Shown one piece after another: positions 50,134 through 59,032 of a stretch of DNA of 64,000 bases. The translations under genes and the position numbers were made by a program. How positions within the stretch are numbered: the first letter of the stretch is position 1; every line of letters begins with the position of its first letter. The notes beneath the pieces are model-generated. The model saw nothing but the letters and a program-made list of their open reading frames with translations, ran no database searches and was not told where the DNA came from. The stretch lies in the NCBI GenBank assembly GCA_964415795.1, contig CAYQBN010000012.1, positions 1 to 64,000 on the forward strand. Reading direction: 5' to 3'. The DNA comes from CALITV01 sp964415795 (GTDB lineage Bacteria; UBP6; UBA1177; JAKLFG01).

Positions 50134-51489
50134 ATGTTCTTCGAACGCTCTTCCACCGACATTCTCAACGGGCCGATTGCGCCGACCCTTCGCTCGCTCG
50201 CGATCCCCGTCGTGGCACTCAACCTTTTGAGGGCAGGATACAACATCGTCGACATGTTCTGGATCGGAAGGCTCGGCCCCGATTATCTTGCCGGAGTCTC
50301 GGGATCCATTTTCCTTGTGTGGGCAATTCACGGCCTCTCGCATCTCATCACCACCGGTATTACCGCTGGTGTGTCACGGAACATCGGCGAAGAACGGACC
50401 GACCGAGCCATCGCCAACTCCGTGAGGGCGCTCCGCTACGCGATCTGCTTCGGCATCCTCGTGGCGGCCATCACCTATCCCCTCATCCCCTTCCTCATCT
50501 CCTATGTGGGAATGTCGGAAACGGCGACTCATGCCGGTATCCAGTATCTTCGTATCATGACGATCTTCACCCCGATCATATTCCTTTTGTTCTCCCTCCA
50601 TTCTCTGTTCGTCGCCCGTGGAGACACCACCACACCTCTCCGGGTCTACGGGACGACCTTCCTGCTCAATATCCTTCTTTCTCCGCTTCTCATGTTCGGG
50701 TGGGGAGCCATACCGCGCCTTGAAACGCAGGGGACCGCGTATGCCACCATCATCTCGTATCTCGTCGCCTGTGCATGGTTCTGGCGCGTCATGCGCCGGC
50801 GAAAATGGGTGGTACGACCGGCTTCTTTTCCCGACGGTCTCATCTCCTTGCGACGCTACCTTTCGCTGGGGTATCCAATTGCGCTCACCAGCATGATGTT
50901 TTCTTTCATCTACTTCTTCATCGCCCGCGTCACCGCCCTTTTCGGCGATGCGGCGGTCGGCGCCATGGGGATCGGTCATCGGGTCGAGTCGCTCGCCTAT
51001 TTTTTTGCGTTCGGATTCGCGGTAGGACTTTCTACCTTCGTGGGACAGAACCTCGGTGCAGGGCATCGCGATCGGGCGCTTGCCGCGACTCGATACGCCT
51101 TAAGAACGGTAGGCATCGCCACGACGGTCTATACGGTGGTGGTCATGATGGGAGCCAGTACCGTGGTCGCGCTCTTCAACAACGATCCAGCACTTGTCTC
51201 CCACGGCGTATCTTACCTTTGGATCGTTATGCCGGCTGAAGCGCTTCAATCATTGCTCATCCTCATTGAGGATGGCGCCTTCACCGGTGCAGGCTATACG
51301 AGACCGAGCTTCACTGTCAGCCTTCCCGTGACCGTCGCTCGTATACCGCTTGCCTGGTTTCTTGCCGTCTCCTGCGGGCTGGGAGCGGCCGGTATCTGGG
51401 CGACCATTGCGCTCACCATGGCCGCAAACGCATTCTTGTTCCTCCGGCTCTATCGGAGTGACCGCTGGCTAAGAACGCAGATAGTCTAG
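50134..51489 (+). CDS. MATE family efflux transporter
   Basis: 451 residues with about 12 hydrophobic segments. It has the MATE duplication: the LGPDYLAGVSGSIFLVW segment in the first half and GDAAVGAMGIGHRVESLAYF in the second, where families carry Gly/Ala-rich helices, and the typical VGQNLGAGHRDRAL loop. Such proteins export cations, drugs or metabolites with Na+ or H+; the substrate is unknown. The stop interlocks with the glycosylase gene (CTAG). Confidence 0.9.
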   Translation: MFFERSSTDILNGPIAPTLRSLAIPVVALNLLRAGYNIVDMFWIGRLGPDYLAGVSGSIFLVWAIHGLSHLITTGITAGVSRNIGEERTDRAIANSVRALRYAICFGILVAAITYPLIPFLISYVGMSETATHAGIQYLRIMTIFTPIIFLLFSLHSLFVARGDTTTPLRVYGTTFLLNILLSPLLMFGWGAIPRLETQGTAYATIISYLVACAWFWRVMRRRKWVVRPASFPDGLISLRRYLSLGYPIALTSMMFSFIYFFIARVTALFGDAAVGAMGIGHRVESLAYFFAFGFAVGLSTFVGQNLGAGHRDRALAATRYALRTVGIATTVYTVVVMMGASTVVALFNNDPALVSHGVSYLWIVMPAEALQSLLILIEDGAFTGAGYTRPSFTVSLPVTVARIPLAWFLAVSCGLGAAGIWATIALTMAANAFLFLRLYRSDRWLRTQIV

Positions 51490-52178
51490 TCGGCCGAAAC
51501 CGGTATCCCGAGAAAACGCATTACCCGCTTGATGTCCTCCCAAGCCGGACGCTTATAGTCCGGATTACGGAGAAGCGCCGAAGGATGATAGGTGACGAAC
51601 ACCGGGATCCCCTCGTAGTCAAAGGTCCTTTCGCGGGCTTCCCGAATGCTCATCTTGTCGTGGCCCAAAAGATACCTGAGTGCCGTTTTACCCAACAGCA
51701 CGATGGCGCGGGGCCGTATGATGGCGATCTGTCTTCTCAAATAACCGATGCACGCCGCGGCCTCGTCGGCGAGCGGTTCACGGTTCTCGGGAGGACGGCA
51801 CTTGACGATGTTGGCGATATAGACCGAGCTGCGCGGAATTTTCATGCCGTTCTCGATGATCTTGGTAAGAAGCTGTCCCGCCCGCCCTACGAACGGTATT
51901 CCCTGCAGATCCTCGTCTTCGCCGGGGCCTTCACCGACAAACATGATATCGGCATGAAGGTTGCCGTCGCCGAAGACCAGTTTCGTGCGCGTCTTTCCCA
52001 ACCGGCAACCTTGACAATCGAAAGCTTCTCGGAGAACCGCGGCCATTTCGTCCTCGCGCCGCGGGACGACGGTTGCCACTTCCGAAGGAAAAGGAAGCGG
52101 ACTGATGCCGTTCTGCCACTTCAGGAACTCGACGACACGCCGATATGGCTGAGGGATGTTCGTTTCTTTTTCAGTCAT
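51486..52178 (-). CDS. Family 4 uracil-DNA glycosylase (4Fe-4S)
   Basis: 230 residues. The active-site motif is GEGPGEDED, and the second motif is YHPSALLRNP. Cys residues in CQGCRLGK, NIVKCRPPENR and CIGYL fit the 4Fe-4S cluster of family 4 enzymes. It removes uracil from DNA. An extra N-terminal 50 residues precede the core. Its start follows the HEAT gene stop by 20 bases, so it shares a transcript. Confidence 0.93.
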   Translation of the reverse strand: MTEKETNIPQPYRRVVEFLKWQNGISPLPFPSEVATVVPRREDEMAAVLREAFDCQGCRLGKTRTKLVFGDGNLHADIMFVGEGPGEDEDLQGIPFVGRAGQLLTKIIENGMKIPRSSVYIANIVKCRPPENREPLADEAAACIGYLRRQIAIIRPRAIVLLGKTALRYLLGHDKMSIREARERTFDYEGIPVFVTYHPSALLRNPDYKRPAWEDIKRVMRFLGIPVSAD

Positions 52179-52198
52179 GAAGAAAAGAAAACGCAGCG

Positions 52199-53716
52199 TT
52201 ATTCTTTTTTGCGGCCGTAGCGAAGAATGAAAAGGTTATCCTCGATCGCGTTGGCAGCCTGTTCACGGATCTTCTTGTTGTCTTCTTCGGTGATTATCTT
52301 CTTCAAATATTCCTGAACGCTCTTGTCGGCGATCTGCGCCATTGCATCAACGGCAATCGACTTGGCAAGCACCGATTTCTCTCGCCGCACGAACTCGTAG
52401 AGCGGTACCACCCCCTCCTTTTTGTCGAGGGCTCCCACCGCTATGGCGGCAGTCGAGCGGACCTCTTCGTTAGGCGAATCCTTCATCACCTTCACAAGGA
52501 AGGGAAGCGACTCTTCGTAGCCATACTTCCCGAGCGTGGAGAGTATGATCTTCTTCCAGAACAGGTTCTCGTCCTTGTCGAACAAAGTGATGAGCGTCGC
52601 CGCCGAATCCTTCGACTTGATGCGCTCGAAGTATGCCGCATACTCAAGTTTCCGTTCGCTCGAGCGTTCGTTCACCGACGCAGCAAGAACCAACTCTATA
52701 AGGTCGGCTCCTTCATACTCTGAAAGCGTCGAAAGGATAACTGAAAGCCACCGGACATCTTCGGTAGCAAGTTCGCGTTGGATGATCTTTTTGGTGTCGG
52801 GCGTATCGAGCTCTATGATCGCCTGCAAAAAGGCTTTTTTGTTCGACTCGGGCGAATCAACAGGAAAACACTCGCTTGACGGTGGATTGTACATCTCGTC
52901 GGTACGAAGGAGATCGGAAAGCTCGCGTACGGCCTCTTTCGCGTCCGTCGTTGCGGCACATTTCGCTGCCGCGATCTGTGAATCTTGGGAAAGACTCTTT
53001 ATCTTCGAAAGCACATGCTTCTTGAAGAACAAATCTCCCATCACCTGGGCCGAGAACTTGACGGCCAGACACCCGATCATGTCGGCTTGAGGAATGAGCT
53101 TCGCATATTCCTCGTCGTCCAACTTCACCGAGAGATACGCGGCGGCGGGAATGAGCGCCTTGAGCGAGTTCAATTCCTTTGCGGCAATGTATTTTTTGAA
53201 CAATTCCCTCAGTCGCTCTTCGCTCCCCTGCTGTACGCCGCCTGTGGCCTTCTCGCGCACAGCTTGCGTTACCGCCTCAAAGAGCTCGACATTGAAGAGT
53301 TGCCAGAAATTGGTGCGATAGGGGCTTGAGAAGGAGAAGTTCACCTTGTCTCCCATGACGGGGACCGATATCGAATCCGCATGAAGAGCAAAAGAGTCAC
53401 CTGTCTTCCGGGCAACGAATATATACTGAGCACGCGGCTGATAGGTAAAGCGGTGCATACGCCAGTGTTTTTGGTTGTCTATGTCGGTCACGATCGCCTC
53501 GTCGGGAACCGTTCCCGTGAACACCTTCACCTTGCGTACCCGGGCCTTGGTCTGTCCTCCCTGCAGGTAATCACCGATGAAGATGGCATCGGCTTCGGCC
53601 ACCGATTTAAAGAACTGAGCCGCATCGAACACATCGCCTTCCCCGCCCGCCGCATTCAAAGAGGTGCCGGTCGCCATCATTGCACCGAAAAGAAAAAGCA
53701 CATACCGGAACACCAT
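52199..53716 (-). CDS. Exported HEAT-repeat protein
   Basis: 505 residues. A signal peptide (LFLFGAMMATGTSLNAAGG, cleavage near residue 25) is followed by a beta-type domain (residues about 30-130, QGGQTKARVRKVKVF; IFVARKTGD). The rest is helical, with at least four recognisable HEAT repeats near the end (LPFLVKVMKDSPNEEVRSTAA; VVPLYEFVRREKSVLAKSIA). Such scaffolds bind proteins. The function is unknown; it should lie in the periplasm. Confidence 0.75.
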   Translation of the reverse strand: MVFRYVLFLFGAMMATGTSLNAAGGEGDVFDAAQFFKSVAEADAIFIGDYLQGGQTKARVRKVKVFTGTVPDEAIVTDIDNQKHWRMHRFTYQPRAQYIFVARKTGDSFALHADSISVPVMGDKVNFSFSSPYRTNFWQLFNVELFEAVTQAVREKATGGVQQGSEERLRELFKKYIAAKELNSLKALIPAAAYLSVKLDDEEYAKLIPQADMIGCLAVKFSAQVMGDLFFKKHVLSKIKSLSQDSQIAAAKCAATTDAKEAVRELSDLLRTDEMYNPPSSECFPVDSPESNKKAFLQAIIELDTPDTKKIIQRELATEDVRWLSVILSTLSEYEGADLIELVLAASVNERSSERKLEYAAYFERIKSKDSAATLITLFDKDENLFWKKIILSTLGKYGYEESLPFLVKVMKDSPNEEVRSTAAIAVGALDKKEGVVPLYEFVRREKSVLAKSIAVDAMAQIADKSVQEYLKKIITEEDNKKIREQAANAIEDNLFILRYGRKKE

Positions 53717-53760
53717 GTTTTCCTCCTGTAAGGCCCCTCATTTCAAATCAGGTGTTTTTT

Positions 53761-53789
53761 ACCTTAACCTAAACAAAGTCCCTTGTCAA
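53761..53789 (-). promoter_or_regulatory. Predicted HEAT-protein/glycosylase promoter
   Basis: Minus strand TTGACA (53784-53789), 17 bases and TAAGGT (53761-53766). Confidence 0.55.
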
Positions 53790-53851
53790 CCTTTACCCAC
53801 ACTAAATTACACGGAAAGTATCCCCTTCTTTCCCGATTTCGCCGAAAAATG

Positions 53852-53879
53852 TTGCCGAGAGAACGGAAAACGGTATGAT
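53852..53879 (+). promoter_or_regulatory. Predicted ferredoxin-AOR promoter
   Basis: TTGCCG (53852-53857), 16 bases and TATGAT (53874-53879), 29 bases before the ferredoxin start. Confidence 0.5.
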
Positions 53880-53908
53880 TGAAAAGCATCAACAACAAGG
53901 GGTCTTTC

Positions 53909-54316
53909 ATGAAAATCAAAGTCATCGACTCTCAGCGGTGCGTCGGCTGTCAACTCTGCATGTTCGCCTGCTCACGGAGGAGCGGTATTGGCGGTCTATC
54001 GAACTCCTGTATCGGTGTCAAATCCTCCGGTGGCATGTCGAAAGGATTCACAGTGGTCGTCTGTCGTTCGTGCATAAACCCTCCCTGTGCACGCGCCTGT
54101 CCGGTGGATGCTCTCGAAAAAAGGCCCGATGGAGGAGTGCGACTCCATCCGGATCGTTGTATCGGATGCGGTGCCTGCCGGGCCGCGTGCATCCTCAAGG
54201 CGGTCTTCTGGAACGAGGAGACACAGAAACCGCTTATCTGCGTCCACTGCGGGACTTGTGTAAGGTATTGTCCTCACGGCGTCCTCGATTTGGAAAAAAC
54301 GGAGGTGCGGCCATGA
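53909..54316 (+). CDS. Four-cluster 4Fe-4S ferredoxin-like subunit
   Basis: 135 residues from ATG 53909 (AAGGGG 6 bases upstream). Four Cys motifs are seen: CVGCQLCMFAC, CRSCINPPCARAC, CIGCGACRAAC and CVHCGTCVRYC. This is the HycB/DmsB-like electron-transfer subunit layout, without a twin-arginine signal. The stop overlaps the start of the oxidoreductase gene (ATGA), so the two probably form a complex in which this subunit carries electrons to or from the tungsten site. Confidence 0.9.
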   Translation: MKIKVIDSQRCVGCQLCMFACSRRSGIGGLSNSCIGVKSSGGMSKGFTVVVCRSCINPPCARACPVDALEKRPDGGVRLHPDRCIGCGACRAACILKAVFWNEETQKPLICVHCGTCVRYCPHGVLDLEKTEVRP

Positions 54317-56079
54317 CTCACGCCTATCCCACCAAAGTGCTCTACATAGATCTCACCAAAAAGAGTTTCCGGTCTGTCGAGCGGCCTGAACTTTTCGCCC
54401 GGTCTCTGGGGGGTACCGGCGCAGCGATAAAACTCCTTCACGAGAACTGCCCTGCCGGCGTTGACCCCTATGCGCCCGAGGCACCTATCATCTTTTCAGT
54501 CGGTCCGCTCACGAGCCTCTTCCCGCTCGCTTCAAAAACGGTCGCCATGTTCAAGTCGCCGCTCACCGGCAACCTCGGCGAAAGCCACGCCGGCGGACGG
54601 GCAGCGCAGGCGATCCGGATGGCAGGCTATGGCGCCATCGTCATCACCGGAGCGAGCGACCTACCGGTGTGCGTAGCGATCCATGGCTCAAAAGTGTACT
54701 TCCGCGACGCTACATCGCTCTGGGGAATGCGCAGTCTCTTTACCGCCGGGTCCATCATCCGCGCCGCGGAGCCGGGAGCCGGCGTCCGCTCGATCATGCG
54801 AATAGGACGCGGTGGCGAGAATCTCGTGTCGTTCGGCTCGGTGACGACCGAGACCTATCGGCACTTTGGTCGTCTTGGCCTCGGAGCGGTGTTCGGCAGT
54901 AAGAAAATAAAGGCGGTCATCGTATCGGGTGAACGCTCGATACCGATCGAAGACAAGAAGAAATACCGCGATCTCTACGACCACATCTTCAAGGCAGCGG
55001 TAGAGTCGCCAGCGATGAAGAAATACCACGACCTCGGCACTGCCGGTAATGTCAAGACCATGCAAGCGATCGGCGCCGTCCCGACGCGCAACCTGCGCGA
55101 AGGTCGATTCGAGCACGCCGAAGCCCTCTCGGGAGAGGCACTTGCAAAAGGGTATCTCGGACGGCGGCTTGCCTGCGCCCACTGCCCGGTCGCTTGCATC
55201 CACATCGCGGCAGTGCGTGAGCCATACGAGAACGAACCCTATTTCTACAAGACGACGATGGTCAGCTATGATTGGGAACTCATCTATGCGCTCGGCACGC
55301 TGCTCGGCATCGGTGATCCCGAGGGGATGCTCCTGCTCATCGACGCTGTGGAAAAGGCGGGGCTCGATACCATCTCGACCGGCGTCTGCCTCGCGTGGGC
55401 GACCGAGGCGATGGAACGCGGGATCATCTCGGAGAAGGAAACGAATGGTCTTCGTCTCACATGGGGAGACTGGAGGGCCTATCTGAGTGCCGTCGAACAT
55501 CTCGTTACCCTCGCCAACGACTTTTATCTGGCTCTCGCCAAGGGTTCGGCACATGCCGCTTCGATCTACGGTGGCAAGGAGTTCGCCCTTTCATTCGGCG
55601 GCAACGAGATGCCGGGCTATCCCGCCGGGCCAGCGAGTTATCTCGGGTTCCTCCTCGGTACGCGTCACAGCCACCTCGACAACGCCGGCTATAGTCTTGA
55701 TCAAACACTGCTTAAAGAGGGAAAGCGGATCTCGGCACCACAGATCGTCGACGAGCTCATGAAAGAAGAGATGTGGCGACAGGTGCTCACGAGCCTTTGC
55801 ATCTGTCTCTTCGCACGAGGCATCTACACCCCGGAGGTGGTGCGCGAGGCGCTCGCAGTCGCCGGTTACGGATTCTCCGACGAAGAGATCCGGTCCATCG
55901 GCCGCGAGATCTATCGTGACAAGTACGCCTTCAAACTTGCTCACGGCTTCGATCTGGACGCGCTCCGTCCCCCCGACCGCATCTACGAGATGCCCACGGC
56001 AAACGGTCCATTCGACCGCGTCTTCATCGAAGAAGGGATCCGCTATGCTAAAGAGCGGATAACGGCGCTCGTTTCCTGA
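54313..56079 (+). CDS. Aldehyde:ferredoxin oxidoreductase family protein
   Basis: 588 residues from ATG 54313 (GGAGGT 6 bases upstream). The AOR N-domain (VLYIDLTKKSFRSVERPE; FKSPLTGNLGESHAGG) binds the tungstopterin; CAHCPVAC and later SLCICLF supply the 4Fe-4S Cys ligands. Family members oxidise aldehydes or reduce acids in the cytoplasm. It is somewhat shorter than archaeal AOR (about 605). The four-cluster ferredoxin before it suggests a BamBC- or AorAB-like pair. No pterin-synthesis genes are in the window. Confidence 0.92.
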   Translation: MTHAYPTKVLYIDLTKKSFRSVERPELFARSLGGTGAAIKLLHENCPAGVDPYAPEAPIIFSVGPLTSLFPLASKTVAMFKSPLTGNLGESHAGGRAAQAIRMAGYGAIVITGASDLPVCVAIHGSKVYFRDATSLWGMRSLFTAGSIIRAAEPGAGVRSIMRIGRGGENLVSFGSVTTETYRHFGRLGLGAVFGSKKIKAVIVSGERSIPIEDKKKYRDLYDHIFKAAVESPAMKKYHDLGTAGNVKTMQAIGAVPTRNLREGRFEHAEALSGEALAKGYLGRRLACAHCPVACIHIAAVREPYENEPYFYKTTMVSYDWELIYALGTLLGIGDPEGMLLLIDAVEKAGLDTISTGVCLAWATEAMERGIISEKETNGLRLTWGDWRAYLSAVEHLVTLANDFYLALAKGSAHAASIYGGKEFALSFGGNEMPGYPAGPASYLGFLLGTRHSHLDNAGYSLDQTLLKEGKRISAPQIVDELMKEEMWRQVLTSLCICLFARGIYTPEVVREALAVAGYGFSDEEIRSIGREIYRDKYAFKLAHGFDLDALRPPDRIYEMPTANGPFDRVFIEEGIRYAKERITALVS

Positions 56080-56097
56080 TTCCTTTCCTGACACCTC

Positions 56098-59028
56098 TCA
56101 AAACGACGAGATGAAGAGGTGGAAACTCCAGAGGTCCTCTTTGTAATCGCGCATCGCGTCTTCCCGCGGGAAGAGGTTCGCTCCCGCTTGCAGATTGACG
56201 GCTCCAATCGGCGAGGCGAAGAGCAATCCGCCGCCGGCACCGTATCGGAAGAGGTCGCCCTTGCCGACATTCTCTATGCGCTCCCAAAGGTTCCCCGCGT
56301 CGAAGAAGGCGACCACATAGAGCCGATCGCCGATCTTCACCCGCATCTCGTTGCGCCAGAAAATCGAGTAGCGCCCTTCCGGGACACCGTCGTCGTCGTC
56401 GTTGGGGATGATGGTGTTCTGCCCAAAGCCACGCACGGTGGTCGAACCTCCGAGTTTGAGCGTGTCGTCGGCAGTGAGCGTCCCGGTATGGAGAAAGAGA
56501 GCCGCATAACGGAGGAACGAATGCCACACGAGCGTATCCCGCGGTTCGTAGTCCCCCGAGACCGTGCGCTGGTAGCGAAGCGGCAGATAACCGGACAGGT
56601 AGTTCTCAAGGAGAGTGTACTTCGTTTCCGTTCCCAACAGCGAGGTGACATTGCGGAGGCGAAGACCTATCTTCCAGCCCTGATAGGAGTTCACCGGGCT
56701 GTTCCGGTAATCGACCCATCCTTCGATACCAGGGCTTAAAAGGTAGCGCCCCGCCCGCGCGAAGCGGTCGTCGCCGGAAAGGTCGGCATGGAACATTTCC
56801 TCGTCCTGTCGCGAAAGTTCAGCATCGAGCGAAAGAAAGAAGTGATCGCCGAAGCGTTTGTAGAGAGTGAAGGTGAGACCGTTCTTGTCGAGCAGGTACG
56901 GAACGCCGCTCGCCGATCGGGTGTCGTGAATGTGGAAGAGTTCGGTCTGCAATCCCAGAGAGAAAGGGAGAAAGTAGAGATCAGGAACGATGAACACGCC
57001 GTTCACCGAGCGGTCTATTCGCTCGAACGACGCTATCTCGTGAAGAAAATAGTCGCGGAATCCGGCGCTCATGAACCACGGTATCTTGTAGGCGAGCTTG
57101 TAACTGAGTTGGAGCGTGAGCACCTTACCCAATATGTTCTTGTATTCGAAGGCACCGAACAGACGAACCCCCTCGTCGGTCGCTACGCCGGCCCCTAGAT
57201 CGAAGCGGAAACGCCACGCCTCAGTCACAGAAACAACGATATCCTTCTCGGAAGCCGGGGTGTCCTCATCAAGAATCCTGATCTCGGTCGCATCGAATGC
57301 GCCGGTGATCAAAAGGTTCTGGCGCGCATCGTGAAGCATCTGCGTGGTGATAAGGCTTCCCTGTTCGATACGCACCACACTGCGAACGACCGATTCAGAG
57401 GTGAGCGCATTGCCGCTCACGACTATCTCCCCTGCCGTGACCGGGAAGATATCCTCTACGAAGAAGGTGATCCGTACGCGCGATCCGTCAGTGACCTGCT
57501 CGGGACGGACCCGTGCGAAGAGGTAGCCGCGCGATCGCAAAAAAAACTCTATGTCTGCGGCCGTTCGCTCGACCATCGCAGGGTCGAACGGCACCTCGGT
57601 CGCTATATCCATCTCGGACTCCAGTTCCTCGTCAAGACGCGGATCTCCGCTTCGAAAACCGACCCATGCAAGCGTGGTTCGTGGCCCTTCCTCCAAAGAG
57701 ATGTCGAGGTACAGAAGATCGGCTTCCCGTACGAGTGCGACACGCTCAACCTTTGCCTCCAGAAAACCTTGTGATCGGCACAACGACTCTATGTGACGCG
57801 CGATATCCATCGTATAGTCCTCGGGGATCGCGTAGCGGCTTGCGGGAAGAACCGCACGATCGCGATTGGTACGCCGCAGAGTCGTGATGCGGGTCCCATC
57901 GGTATCGCGATAGCCTCCCCCAAGGAGCGTACGATTCAGGACCGGATCGGGAAAGCCCTCGTCCGCAAGACGCTCTTCTACGAACGCAAACAGGTCCCGT
58001 TCGATCTCACGCGGAGAGCCCTCCACAAGACCACTGAATACGACTCCGTCGAGAAACCGGCGAGCGCCTTCCTCTACGGTGGCAACCGTCGACACTTCGT
58101 TCTCCTTCCGATCCTCGGTCACTGTCAGGGTTACCCGAACATCAGGGAATCCAGCTGCCTGATAGAAGCGAAAAAGACGCTTCCTCGTCTCTTCCCGATC
58201 GTGGTGCCACTGCTCACGGCGCGTCACCACCTCTCGAAGGGTGTTGTCGGAAAAGGCGACATTCCCTTCAAACACCAGCCGGTAACGGGGACCGCGGTTG
58301 ACCGTCATGATGACCGTTCCATCGTCCTGCGTCACCCGCTTGACCGAAACATCGAGGTAACCGCGGTTCCGATAGTACTCTTCGACACGGTCGTTCATGT
58401 CTCTTAGCCGTTCCTCAGTGAGTGGCGAGAAGGCATCCGAGAAAGTGAGCATGTTCTCCAGTTCCCGTTTCTCGGAGGGAAAGATGTCTCCCTCGACCTG
58501 AACACGCGTGATCTGGCGGCGTTCCCCTTCCTGCACCGAAATATGCAGTTCGGCTGTCGCGGCGGATGTTCGGCGCACCTCAATGCTAACGGCGGCGTCG
58601 AAGTATCCTTCGCTTCGATAGGCGAAAACGATCTCTTCCCGAACGCGATCGAGAGACAATTCCAAGAAGGGCGCATATCGTCGAAGGTTGGCGACAAGCT
58701 TTATCCGATTGTCCGAAAGGGCCCGATTTCCCGAGATGACGATGTCTTCGACCAAAAGGACCGGCTGTGCCGAAATGGTAAGGATCACCTGATCTTCCTT
58801 CGTACCGGGCGCCATCGTCACTATTACCTGTTCGAAGCGGCCGGTGGCGTAGAGCAGGCGAACGGTGCGGCGAACGCTGCCCACCGAAAGTTCGTCACCG
58901 GTATGCACCTTGATGAGACGACGATACTCTTCGATAGGGACCGGTGCCTTCCATACGACCCTCTCCACGATAGCCGCTTGCACCGCGAAGAAAAACAAGA
59001 GCAAGAGCGAGAAGAGAACCGTCCGCAT
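56098..59028 (-). CDS. Omp85 family outer-membrane protein (TamA/BamA-like)
   Basis: 976 residues from ATG 59028, with a signal peptide (LFSLLLLFFFAVQA). The N-terminal about 600 residues are a chain of POTRA-like modules; I count about seven (for example VEDIVISGNRALSDN, ITRVQVEGDIFPSE, RLVFEGNVAFSDN, TAGEIVVSGNALTSE). The C-terminal barrel contains LGGSTTVRGFGQNTI, the VRGF motif of the loop-6 region, and ends FHLFISSF. BamA usually has five POTRAs and TamA three. The gene starts 4 bases after tamB, so TamA is the likelier role. Confidence 0.88.
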   Translation of the reverse strand: MRTVLFSLLLLFFFAVQAAIVERVVWKAPVPIEEYRRLIKVHTGDELSVGSVRRTVRLLYATGRFEQVIVTMAPGTKEDQVILTISAQPVLLVEDIVISGNRALSDNRIKLVANLRRYAPFLELSLDRVREEIVFAYRSEGYFDAAVSIEVRRTSAATAELHISVQEGERRQITRVQVEGDIFPSEKRELENMLTFSDAFSPLTEERLRDMNDRVEEYYRNRGYLDVSVKRVTQDDGTVIMTVNRGPRYRLVFEGNVAFSDNTLREVVTRREQWHHDREETRKRLFRFYQAAGFPDVRVTLTVTEDRKENEVSTVATVEEGARRFLDGVVFSGLVEGSPREIERDLFAFVEERLADEGFPDPVLNRTLLGGGYRDTDGTRITTLRRTNRDRAVLPASRYAIPEDYTMDIARHIESLCRSQGFLEAKVERVALVREADLLYLDISLEEGPRTTLAWVGFRSGDPRLDEELESEMDIATEVPFDPAMVERTAADIEFFLRSRGYLFARVRPEQVTDGSRVRITFFVEDIFPVTAGEIVVSGNALTSESVVRSVVRIEQGSLITTQMLHDARQNLLITGAFDATEIRILDEDTPASEKDIVVSVTEAWRFRFDLGAGVATDEGVRLFGAFEYKNILGKVLTLQLSYKLAYKIPWFMSAGFRDYFLHEIASFERIDRSVNGVFIVPDLYFLPFSLGLQTELFHIHDTRSASGVPYLLDKNGLTFTLYKRFGDHFFLSLDAELSRQDEEMFHADLSGDDRFARAGRYLLSPGIEGWVDYRNSPVNSYQGWKIGLRLRNVTSLLGTETKYTLLENYLSGYLPLRYQRTVSGDYEPRDTLVWHSFLRYAALFLHTGTLTADDTLKLGGSTTVRGFGQNTIIPNDDDDGVPEGRYSIFWRNEMRVKIGDRLYVVAFFDAGNLWERIENVGKGDLFRYGAGGGLLFASPIGAVNLQAGANLFPREDAMRDYKEDLWSFHLFISSF

Positions 59029-59032
59029 CGCG

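Noticed and set aside
53875..54312. In-frame N-terminal extension of the oxidoreductase back to 53875
   Set aside because: This part overlaps the ferredoxin gene in another frame and lacks AOR sequence; ATG 54313 with GGAGGT is the true start.
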